A DNA stretch of 64,000 nucleotides from UBA3871 sp041797745 (GTDB lineage: Bacteria; Bacillota; Clostridia; Peptostreptococcales; Anaerovoracaceae), in contig JBHBZU010000024.1 in assembly GCA_041797745.1 (NCBI GenBank), positions 29,783 to 93,782 of the forward strand, given 5' to 3'. The notes beneath the pieces were generated by a model. It did no database searches and was not told the DNA's origin. It saw only the letters and a list, made by a program, of their open reading frames with translations. A program made the position numbers and the translations under genes. This document shows positions 26,041 to 33,490 of the stretch, one piece after another; position 1 is the stretch's first letter; the number at the start of each line of letters is the position of its first letter.

Positions 26041-27744
26041 ATGAAAATTAAATTTTGTGGAGCATGTAGCGGGGTTACAGGCTCATGCCATCTTATTACA
26101 ACTGATAAATACAGGATTTTGTTGGACTGTGGACAGTTTCAGGGAAACAAGGCAACAGAGTCTTTGAATTATGAGCCATTTCCTTTTAATCCGAGCGAGA
26201 TAGATTTTATGATTTTGAGCCATGCTCACATTGACCACTGTGGGCGTATTCCTCTTTTAGTAAAGCAGGGTTTCAAGGGTAAGATTTATTGTACAGACGC
26301 TACGGCAGATCTTCTTGAAGTTATGCTTAAGGACAGCGGATACATTCATGAAAAGGAAGCGGAGTGGCAGAACAGAAAAAATGAAAGAGCAGGGCGTCAG
26401 AAGATAGAGCCTCTCTACACATATCAGGACGCATTGGATTCACTTCATGGCGTTACTCCTGTTTTGTATGACCAGCTTGTTGAAGTAAATGAGCAGATTA
26501 AAATTGTTTTTAATGACGCAGGACATATTTTAGGTTCTGCCATTACAGAACTTTGGGTTACAGAAGAGAATACTACTTCCAAAGTGGTATTTTCAGGAGA
26601 CATAGGCATGACTGAAAGACCTATTTTAAGAGACCCTGTAATTATTAAAAAGGCTGACTATGTTATCATGGAAACTACTTATGGCAACAGACTCCATGAA
26701 AGTAACGGCGAGAGCTTGCAAAAGCTTTTAGACATTGTGATTAAAACCAACAGAAGAGGCGGAAATGTGGTTATTCCGTCCTTTGCAGTAGGTCGTACAC
26801 AGGAACTGCTTTATGAGTTCAGTAGATTTTATGAAAATTATCCTGAATACAGAAAGGATTTAGATAAAATTACGGTTTACGTTGACTCACCGATGGCTAC
26901 TACAGCTACTGAAGTATTCAAACGCAATGCGCAGGTATTTGATGAAGAAACAAAGGCTATTATCACCAGCGGTACCAATCCTTTGGACTTCCAGAATCTG
27001 AAATTTACCAGAACTTCCGACGAATCAAGAGCTATCAACTTTGACTCTACGCCAAAAGTTATCATTTCCGCCAGCGGTATGTGCGAAGCGGGTCGTATCA
27101 GACACCACCTAAAGCACAATCTGTGGGATTCCCGTAACAGCATAGTCTTTGTAGGCTATCAGGCAGAGGGGACTTTAGGAAAGCAGTTGGTTAACGGTTT
27201 GGATACCGTATCTCTTTTCGGTGAAGAAATAAAGGTTCGTGCTGAAATTTACAGCTTGGAGGGCTTTTCGGGTCATGCAGACAGAGACGGACTCTATGCA
27301 TGGCTCAACGGTTTTGTCCAAAAACCTAAGCATGTATTCTTAATTCACGGTGAAACAGATTCCAAAAATGATTTTTCGGATTATGTTCGTGAAAAAATGG
27401 GATATGAGTGTACGGTGGTAAACGGTATCAGCGAGTATGAACTCCAGCAGGATCAAGTGGTTTCCATGGACGAAGAAATGCGCGAGCAGTTCAGCGAAGA
27501 AGCTATTTACGATATGAAGACACGTATTGCAGATATAAACGAGGGGCTTCAGAGCATTCTTTACAACACAAATCTTGCAGTTGGAGCAAATCCGTCACCT
27601 GAAAGACTGGCAGAGATTAACAATCTTATTTTAGAGCTCGAAAAGCAATATATCAATTTAGGTTCTGCGGTTACAAAAGAGGACAGACCTAATGTTGAAG
27701 CAGACGCGGCTGCTCAAAACGCAAGCAATCGTAAAGAGGCTTAA
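26041..27744 (+). CDS. Beta-CASP metallo-beta-lactamase-fold RNA hydrolase
   Basis: The 567-residue protein has the MBL metal site SHAHIDHCGR (HxHxDH, residues about 60-69) and FSGDIG near 184. It also carries the beta-CASP features ASGMCEAGRIRHHL and SLEGFSGHADRDGL, plus FLIHGETDSK near the C-terminus. This is the RNA-specific branch related to Ysh1/CPSF-73, acting on RNA as endo- or exonuclease, and distinct from RNase J in layout. The last ~70 residues are an extra alpha-helical tail. It follows the GTPase-NYN gene and precedes uridine kinase by 18 bp, suggesting an RNA-turnover setting. It has a strong GGGAGG site. Confidence 0.92.
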   Translation: MKIKFCGACSGVTGSCHLITTDKYRILLDCGQFQGNKATESLNYEPFPFNPSEIDFMILSHAHIDHCGRIPLLVKQGFKGKIYCTDATADLLEVMLKDSGYIHEKEAEWQNRKNERAGRQKIEPLYTYQDALDSLHGVTPVLYDQLVEVNEQIKIVFNDAGHILGSAITELWVTEENTTSKVVFSGDIGMTERPILRDPVIIKKADYVIMETTYGNRLHESNGESLQKLLDIVIKTNRRGGNVVIPSFAVGRTQELLYEFSRFYENYPEYRKDLDKITVYVDSPMATTATEVFKRNAQVFDEETKAIITSGTNPLDFQNLKFTRTSDESRAINFDSTPKVIISASGMCEAGRIRHHLKHNLWDSRNSIVFVGYQAEGTLGKQLVNGLDTVSLFGEEIKVRAEIYSLEGFSGHADRDGLYAWLNGFVQKPKHVFLIHGETDSKNDFSDYVREKMGYECTVVNGISEYELQQDQVVSMDEEMREQFSEEAIYDMKTRIADINEGLQSILYNTNLAVGANPSPERLAEINNLILELEKQYINLGSAVTKEDRPNVEADAAAQNASNRKEA

Positions 27745-27762
27745 AGACGGAGAACTAACCAT

Positions 27763-28386
27763 ATGAAAAAAGACGAAGTTATTATTATCGGAATAGCCGG
27801 TGGTACTTGTTCAGGGAAGAGTACGCTTATCAACAGGATTAAAGAAGAGTTTGATGAAAGGATTGCCATCATCAGTCATGACTATTATTACAAAGCTCAT
27901 GATGATCTTCCCTTTGAAGAACGTTGCAAATTAAATTATGACCATCCGGAATCTTTCGATACCGATCTCTTAATACAACATATTAAGCTGCTTAAAGATT
28001 GGCAAACTATAGAATGTCCCGTATATGACTACAGCGTACATAATCGTACTAAAGAAATTGTAAGAATAGAGCCTGCCAAGGTCATGATAGTTGAGGGGAT
28101 TCTGATTTTTGAAAATAAGGAGCTTCGAGATTTGTTCGATATTAAGGTTTTTGTAGACGCTGACGCAGATGTAAGACTTATTCGCCGAATACTGCGAGAT
28201 GCGCAGGAAAGAGGCAGATCTTTGGATTCGGTAATAAATCAGTATCTGTCTACCGTAAAAGTAATGCATGAGCGATTTATCGAACCAAGCAAAAAATATG
28301 CGGATATTATTGTGCCACAGGGTGGACATAATCAAGTGGCTTTCCAAATGCTTACGCACAGAATACAGGCATTGTTAGGCGAGTGA
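27763..28386 (+). CDS. udk: Uridine kinase
   Basis: The 207-residue P-loop kinase phosphorylates uridine and cytidine with ATP or GTP for pyrimidine salvage. GIAGGTCSGKSTL is the Walker A loop (residues about 9-21), SHDYYYKAHDDLPFEER the nucleoside-binding segment, YDYSVHNRT follows, and RRILRDAQERGR is the lid. The length is typical for bacterial Udk. It is only 18 bp after the beta-CASP gene and 24 bp before a DMT transporter, so the three are probably co-transcribed. It could recycle nucleosides released by RNA decay or by the surface nucleotidase. Confidence 0.95.
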   Translation: MKKDEVIIIGIAGGTCSGKSTLINRIKEEFDERIAIISHDYYYKAHDDLPFEERCKLNYDHPESFDTDLLIQHIKLLKDWQTIECPVYDYSVHNRTKEIVRIEPAKVMIVEGILIFENKELRDLFDIKVFVDADADVRLIRRILRDAQERGRSLDSVINQYLSTVKVMHERFIEPSKKYADIIVPQGGHNQVAFQMLTHRIQALLGE

Positions 28387-28410
28387 AAATTTGTGTTATA
28401 GGTGAATTTA

Positions 28411-29337
28411 ATGAAGAATAACAAAATAATTCTTTACATAGCAGTGCTCATTGAGGCGAGCCTTTGGGGGTTTTCCTTTGTGGGCACTAAAGTGGCTTTA
28501 GAAAGTGTTTCGGCTATTGAACTTCTGGCTATGCGTTGGACTATCGGTGCTGTGGCTTTAATTCTCTTGATACCTACAGGGATTGTGAAATTTTGCCTTA
28601 AATCAAAACCCTTACTTCCTTTGTTGAGTATTGTCGTTTTTCAACCCTGTGTATACTCCATTACGGAGTGCCTCGGTATAGAACGAACTACAGCTTCAGA
28701 AGCTGCTATAATTATAGCCATGGTTCCCATTGCAGTGCTTTTGATTTCTATCGTATTTTTAAAGAAAAAAATAGGTTTTAAAACAGTGCTGGCTATCCTT
28801 TGGACTTTTACGGGTGTGACCTTTATGTTTTCTTTCAGTCCGGACTTTTCTTTAGGGGGAAAACTTTGGGGATATCTGTTGCTGCTGGCGGCAGTAATTT
28901 CAGGTTCAATATATACTATCAGAACAAGCGGTTTAAGCAGCCTGTACGAGCCAATGGAAATTACCGTAGTTATGGCAACGGTAGGGGCTATATTTTTCAA
29001 CTTGGTTTCTTTAGCTAAAGGCAACGGTCTTGGGTGCTACAGCCTTATGTTTAGAGATAGCAGCCTTTTTCAATCCATGATTTTTCTGGGCTTTGGTTGC
29101 ACTGCCTTTTGCTACGTTTGTTACAATCTGGTTATATCCAGCCTGCCGCCACATCAAGCGGCAGCGCTTCAGGTAAATATTATTACTATAGTAGCGGTAT
29201 TAAGCGGTATCTTTATCAGAGGAGACGCTTTTGGCTGGTATACTGCAATGGGGCTTGTTATGGTGCTTTCAGGGCTGGTTTTAACCAATATAACAGACGT
29301 AACAGACATGACAGACTCAAAAAATACGAAAACTTGA
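28411..29337 (+). CDS. EamA/DMT-family transporter (first of three)
   Basis: The 308-residue membrane protein has ten predicted hydrophobic segments in two EamA repeats, with the repeat starts LLAMRWTIGAVAL near residue 38 and the GYLLLLAAVISGSIYTI block opening the second half. Substrates of the drug/metabolite transporter superfamily are varied and cannot be assigned here. The ATG at 28411 is preferred because AGGTGA lies 6 nt before it; the in-frame GTG at 28402 is inside that site. It is the third gene after the beta-CASP hydrolase and udk. Confidence 0.88.
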   Translation: MKNNKIILYIAVLIEASLWGFSFVGTKVALESVSAIELLAMRWTIGAVALILLIPTGIVKFCLKSKPLLPLLSIVVFQPCVYSITECLGIERTTASEAAIIIAMVPIAVLLISIVFLKKKIGFKTVLAILWTFTGVTFMFSFSPDFSLGGKLWGYLLLLAAVISGSIYTIRTSGLSSLYEPMEITVVMATVGAIFFNLVSLAKGNGLGCYSLMFRDSSLFQSMIFLGFGCTAFCYVCYNLVISSLPPHQAAALQVNIITIVAVLSGIFIRGDAFGWYTAMGLVMVLSGLVLTNITDVTDMTDSKNTKT

Positions 29338-29432
29338 CACTTTGACTACTATCGTATAAAATGTTTTGTGATTGTCTTCCGGAGTAGTATATTTTATGGG
29401 AAGAAATCATGAAAGTATAAGGGAATTTTTAT

Positions 29433-30068
29433 ATGGAAATTGAATTAAAGTACAATATTGACGACGAGGAAACCGCAGAAAAGCTATGGCTTGATGATAC
29501 CCTATCAGCTTGGGAAGAAGAAGACAGTAGAGAAAAGGTGGTTATGAAGTCAGCGTATTTCGATACCGAGGATATGATTCTTTCCAAGAATGATATAGCC
29601 TTTCGCGTCAGAAAAGAGGGAAATCGTTTTATTGCTTCATTAAAGTGGGGAGGTAAGAGTGAGGGAGCGCTTTTTCACAGAGGGGAATTAAATGTACCCG
29701 TTGATGATGAGGCTTGTTTTTTGAGACCCTCAAAGGAACTCTTCAAGGAGAGCGATATAGGTCAGCATGTGATCGAGTTGGTAGGAGATCAGATGCTTAC
29801 TTGTATTATTGAAATGGATTTCATCCGCAGAAGATTCAGAGTGGATCACATGGACAACATTATGGAAATATCCATTGACCAGGGTGAAATTGTTACAGAC
29901 AGCGGAAAAGAGGCTATTTCTGAAATAGAAATCGAACTTTTCTCAGGGGATGAAAATGTTTTAAAGGAAGTTGGCGATGAGCTGGCGGAAAAGTACAATT
30001 TAAAGGCGGGTTTATCTAGCAAGTTTGCAAGAGGTTTAGCCCTAATGCGCGGTAGACTTGATAGTTAA
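29433..30068 (+). CDS. CYTH-domain phosphohydrolase (inorganic triphosphatase-like)
   Basis: The 211-residue CYTH protein starts with the ExExK signature (MEIELKYN). Further conserved charged strands follow: AFRVRKEGNRFIASLKWGG, then LVGDQMLTCIIEMDFIRRRF and ISEIEIELFSG. Family members form a tunnel that binds triphosphate groups with divalent metal and hydrolyse inorganic tripolyphosphate or thiamine triphosphate, or make cAMP in a few lineages. No CHAD domain is attached. It lies between a DMT transporter and trigger factor with its own ribosome site (AAGGGAA). The substrate is unassigned. Confidence 0.88.
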   Translation: MEIELKYNIDDEETAEKLWLDDTLSAWEEEDSREKVVMKSAYFDTEDMILSKNDIAFRVRKEGNRFIASLKWGGKSEGALFHRGELNVPVDDEACFLRPSKELFKESDIGQHVIELVGDQMLTCIIEMDFIRRRFRVDHMDNIMEISIDQGEIVTDSGKEAISEIEIELFSGDENVLKEVGDELAEKYNLKAGLSSKFARGLALMRGRLDS

Positions 30069-30108
30069 TACGAAGACAAAAGGTTACATATATTAGGAGG
30101 AATTTTTA

Positions 30109-31392
30109 ATGAAAGCTACATTTATTTCAAAAGAAAATAACACTGTTAAATTCTCAATGGAGTTTACAGCTGAAGAATTTGAAAATGCACAGATTAAGGC
30201 TTACCAAAGCACAAAGGAGCAGTTCTCAATCGACGGTTTCCGCAAGGGTAAGGCTCCAAGAAAGCTCATTGAGAAGCACTACGGAGAGGGAATCTTCTTT
30301 GAGGATGCAATAAACAACTTATTCAATGAAAACTACGGAAAGGCTTTAGACGAACTTAAGCTGGACGTTATTGATAGACCTAATGCTGATTTTTCGGACA
30401 TTAAGAAAGGTGAGGGCTTTGAAGCTACCATCACTGTTGATGTTTGCCCAATAGTAGAGGTTAAGAACTACAAGGGTATTGAAATCGAAAAGGTTGACGG
30501 AACTGTTGCAGATGAACAGTTGGATGCTGAAATTGAAGCACTTCGTAAGAGAAATGCACGCATGGTATCCGTTGAAAGAGCCGTTGAAGATGGCGACACC
30601 GTAACTCTTGATTACTCAGGCTTCGTTGGCGAAGAACAATTTGAGGGCGGTACAGCTGAAAACCAGATATTAAAGATTGGTTCAGGCACTTTCATTCCGG
30701 GCTTTGAAGAACAGCTGGTAGGCGTTAAAGCAGGGGAATCCAAGGATGTAAAGGTTACTTTCCCTGAAGAATATCATGCGGAAAATCTTGCAGGCAAGGA
30801 AGCTGTTTTCAAGTGCACAGTACATGAAGTTAAGTTTGAAGAACTTCCTGTATTGGATGATGAATTTGCTAAGGATATCAGTGAATTTGACACATTAGAA
30901 GAATTAAAGGCTGACAAAAAGGCCGAGCTTGAAAAGGCTGCTGCTGAAAAGGCTGAAAACGACATGAAGAACGCATTAGTTGAAAAGCTGGTTGAAGCAA
31001 CAGAAATAGAAGTTCCTGCCGTAATGGTAGAGGATGAGACTTCAAATATGCTCAACGACTTTGCCCAGCAGCTTTCATATCAGGGAATTTCCATGGATAT
31101 GTACATGAAATATCTTGGTAAGGATGCAAACGGCATGAAAGAAGAACTCAAGCCTGAAGCTGAAAAGAGAGTAAAGACCAGACTGGTTATCATGGGTGTA
31201 GCGGAAGCTGAAAAGATTGAAGTTACCGAAGAAGAAATGAATAAGGAATTTCAGTTCATGGCTGATGCATACAAGATGGAAGTTTCCAAGGTTAAGGAAA
31301 TCCTCGGAGCTGACAGCATTGCAGCTATTGAAAAGGATGTTAAGCTTAAGTCAACAGTTGACTTCTTATTCAAGAACGCAAAGATTAAATAA
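30109..31392 (+). CDS. tig: Trigger factor
   Basis: The 427-residue ribosome-associated chaperone has all three domains. The N-terminal ribosome-binding domain carries the FRKGKAPRKLIEKHYG loop near residue 44; the FKBP-type prolyl isomerase domain (about 150-240) has VTLDYSGFVGEEQFEGG and FIPGFEEQLVG; a long helical C-terminal arm completes it. It greets nascent chains at the exit tunnel. It has a strong AGGAGG site. It precedes clpP and clpX, the common Firmicutes order, separated from clpP by a 122-bp gap that contains a hexamer repeat. Confidence 0.97.
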   Translation: MKATFISKENNTVKFSMEFTAEEFENAQIKAYQSTKEQFSIDGFRKGKAPRKLIEKHYGEGIFFEDAINNLFNENYGKALDELKLDVIDRPNADFSDIKKGEGFEATITVDVCPIVEVKNYKGIEIEKVDGTVADEQLDAEIEALRKRNARMVSVERAVEDGDTVTLDYSGFVGEEQFEGGTAENQILKIGSGTFIPGFEEQLVGVKAGESKDVKVTFPEEYHAENLAGKEAVFKCTVHEVKFEELPVLDDEFAKDISEFDTLEELKADKKAELEKAAAEKAENDMKNALVEKLVEATEIEVPAVMVEDETSNMLNDFAQQLSYQGISMDMYMKYLGKDANGMKEELKPEAEKRVKTRLVIMGVAEAEKIEVTEEEMNKEFQFMADAYKMEVSKVKEILGADSIAAIEKDVKLKSTVDFLFKNAKIK

Positions 31393-31416
31393 TTGAATTA
31401 AATAAACCAAGAGGGG

Positions 31417-31470
31417 TTTTGACTTTAGCTTTGGCTTTAATTTTGGTTTTGACTTTGGTTTTAGCTTTAA
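31417..31470. repeat. Nine-unit degenerate hexanucleotide repeat between tig and clpP
   Basis: Nine consecutive YTTTRR hexamers (TTTTGA, CTTTAG, CTTTGG, CTTTAA, TTTTGG, TTTTGA, CTTTGG, TTTTAG, CTTTAA) fill 54 bp. The flanks GAGG..TTTTGACTTTAGC and GCTTTAAGTCAATCTC are partly inverted copies, so a weak stem could form. Confidence 0.85.
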
Positions 31471-31514
31471 GTCAATCTCGGTTTTTAGATTTGATAGTTT
31501 AGAGGAGGGAAAGC

Positions 31515-32096
31515 ATGGCACTTGTACCATATGTGATTGAACAGACAAGTAGAGGAGAGAGATCTTACGATATATATTCAAGATTGCTCAAGGATCGTAT
31601 CATCTTTTTGGGCGAAGAAATTGACGACCACGTAGCCAGCGTAGTAGTTGCACAGCTTCTTTTCCTTGAAGCAGAAGATCCTGAAAAGGATATCTGCATA
31701 TATATCAACAGCCCCGGCGGTAGTGTAACTGCAGGAATGGCTATTTACGACACAATGAAATATATCCGTCCGGACGTTTCTACTATTTGCGTAGGACTTG
31801 CTGCAAGCATGGGAGCATTCTTACTTTCAGCCGGCACCAAGGGCAAGCGTTATGCATTGCCAAATGCGGAAATTATGATTCATCAGCCTCTTGGTGGTGC
31901 CAGAGGTCAGGCTTCGGACGTGAAGATTCACGCAGACTGGATTATCAGAACTCGTGAAAGATTAAATACGATATTGGCGGAAAACACAGGTCAGAGCATG
32001 GAGCAGATTGAGAAAGATACTGATCGTGACAACTTCATGAGCGCTGAGGAAGCTTGCCAATACGGATTAATTGATAAGGTTATCGCTTCCAGATAG
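31515..32096 (+). CDS. clpP: ATP-dependent Clp protease proteolytic subunit
   Basis: The 193-residue serine protease subunit forms the 14-mer degradation chamber that partners with ClpX. The catalytic triad is visible: Ser in GLAASMGAFLLSAG (about residue 97), His in MIHQPLGG (about 122) and Asp in EKDTDRDNF (about 171). The INSPGGSVTAG strand binds substrate. The N-terminus MALVPYVIEQT is standard for Firmicutes ClpP, including the short propeptide. It has GGAGGG upstream. It is followed by clpX after 13 bp, so the two are translated from one message. Confidence 0.98.
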   Translation: MALVPYVIEQTSRGERSYDIYSRLLKDRIIFLGEEIDDHVASVVVAQLLFLEAEDPEKDICIYINSPGGSVTAGMAIYDTMKYIRPDVSTICVGLAASMGAFLLSAGTKGKRYALPNAEIMIHQPLGGARGQASDVKIHADWIIRTRERLNTILAENTGQSMEQIEKDTDRDNFMSAEEACQYGLIDKVIASR

Positions 32097-32109
32097 AGCG
32101 GAGGTTTTT

Positions 32110-33423
32110 ATGGCAAAATATGACGAAACAAGACAACTGAAATGCTCTTTCTGCGGAAAGCCACAGGATCAGGTTCGTAGACTGATTGCCGGTCCGGGTG
32201 TGTTTATTTGTGATGAGTGTGTCCAACTTTGTAATGACATATTGTCAGAGGAGTTTACCCAGCAGGAGAACGGGATTCTTTCTGCGGATAAGGGAGATTC
32301 TGAATTTAGACTTCCGAAGCCGTCAGAGATTTACAATACTCTTTCGGAATATGTTATCGGGCAGGACAGAGCTAAAAAGGCTCTTTCTGTGGCAGTGTAC
32401 AACCATTACAAGCGTATCAAGGATCAGACAAGCCTTGCAAAGAACCCTAACGATGAAGTGGAACTTCAGAAGAGTAATATCATCATGCTGGGACCTACAG
32501 GCTCAGGTAAGACTTTACTGGCACATACTTTAGCCAAAATACTCAATGTACCTTTTGCTATTGCAGACGCTACGGCGCTTACCGAGGCGGGATATGTAGG
32601 GGAGGATGTTGAAAACATTCTCTTGAAGCTCATTCAGGCAGCTGATTTTGATATTGAAAAGGCTCAGAGAGGTATCATCTATGTAGATGAAATTGACAAG
32701 ATTGCTCGCAAATCCGAAAACCCGAGCATTACTCGTGATGTAAGCGGAGAGGGAGTGCAGCAGGCTTTATTAAAGATATTAGAGGGAACGGTGGCAAGCG
32801 TACCGCCTCAAGGAGGGCGCAAACATCCTCATCAGGAGTTTATTCAGTTTGATACCACAAATGTATTATTCATTTGCGGCGGTGCATTTGACGGACTGGA
32901 TAAGATTATTCAGCGCAGGATGGGTGAAAAAATCATCGGCTTTAATTCCGATATGAAAAAATCCCAGCTTGAGACGGAAGAAATACTCCTTCACATTCAA
33001 CCTGAGGATTTGCTGAAATTCGGGCTTATTCCTGAATTTATCGGACGTCTTCCTGTTATTGCGTCTTTAGATCAGCTTTCAGAAGACGCTTTGGTTCAGA
33101 TTATTACTGAGCCTAAGAACGCTTTAAGCAAGCAATATAAAAAGCTCTTTGCTATGGATGGCGTGGAGCTTGAAATCGAAGAAGAAGCCGTTAGAGCGGT
33201 GGCTAAAAAAGCTCTTGAACGTAAAACCGGTGCCAGAGGACTCAGAAGCATATTTGAGAGTGTTATGACAGACATCATGTTCGATATTCCGTCAAGAAGC
33301 GATGTGCATAAGTGCATAATCACCAAGGAAACTATAGAAAATGAGTCAAGTCCTACATTGGTTTTAGGGGAAGCTGCTAAGGCTTTGGAAGAAGTTGAGA
33401 CAGAAGAATCTTCTGTTTCCTAA
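32110..33423 (+). CDS. clpX: ATP-dependent protease ATPase subunit ClpX
   Basis: The 437-residue AAA+ unfoldase feeds substrates to ClpP. An N-terminal zinc-binding domain (CSFCGKP ... CDECVQLC, four cysteines, residues 13-40) recruits substrates and adaptors. GPTGSGKTLLA is Walker A, IIYVDEIDKIA Walker B, and FIGRLP near 310 lies in the sensor region. The IGF loop for ClpP docking reads KIIGFNSD. The ATG at 32110 is 5 nt after GGAGG; the longer frame overlapping clpP is rejected. Confidence 0.97.
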   Translation: MAKYDETRQLKCSFCGKPQDQVRRLIAGPGVFICDECVQLCNDILSEEFTQQENGILSADKGDSEFRLPKPSEIYNTLSEYVIGQDRAKKALSVAVYNHYKRIKDQTSLAKNPNDEVELQKSNIIMLGPTGSGKTLLAHTLAKILNVPFAIADATALTEAGYVGEDVENILLKLIQAADFDIEKAQRGIIYVDEIDKIARKSENPSITRDVSGEGVQQALLKILEGTVASVPPQGGRKHPHQEFIQFDTTNVLFICGGAFDGLDKIIQRRMGEKIIGFNSDMKKSQLETEEILLHIQPEDLLKFGLIPEFIGRLPVIASLDQLSEDALVQIITEPKNALSKQYKKLFAMDGVELEIEEEAVRAVAKKALERKTGARGLRSIFESVMTDIMFDIPSRSDVHKCIITKETIENESSPTLVLGEAAKALEEVETEESSVS

Positions 33424-33440
33424 TATGTAACTAACATTGT

Positions 33441-33474
33441 AAAGGACGGCGAGGAGTTACCGTCCTTTAGTTTC
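33441..33474 (+). terminator. Hairpin between clpX and lon
   Basis: AAAGGACGG pairs perfectly with CCGTCCTTT around a 10-nt loop. The T-tract beyond is short (TAGTTTC), so it is probably a partial terminator that lowers lon read-through. Confidence 0.6.
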
Positions 33475-33490
33475 ACTTAAAAGGAGTAAT

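Noticed and set aside
31366..31581. Lys/Pro-rich minus-strand reading frame over the tig-clpP gap
   Set aside because: Its KPKSKPKLKPK-like text is just the hexamer repeat read backwards; it overlaps clpP and has no start signal.
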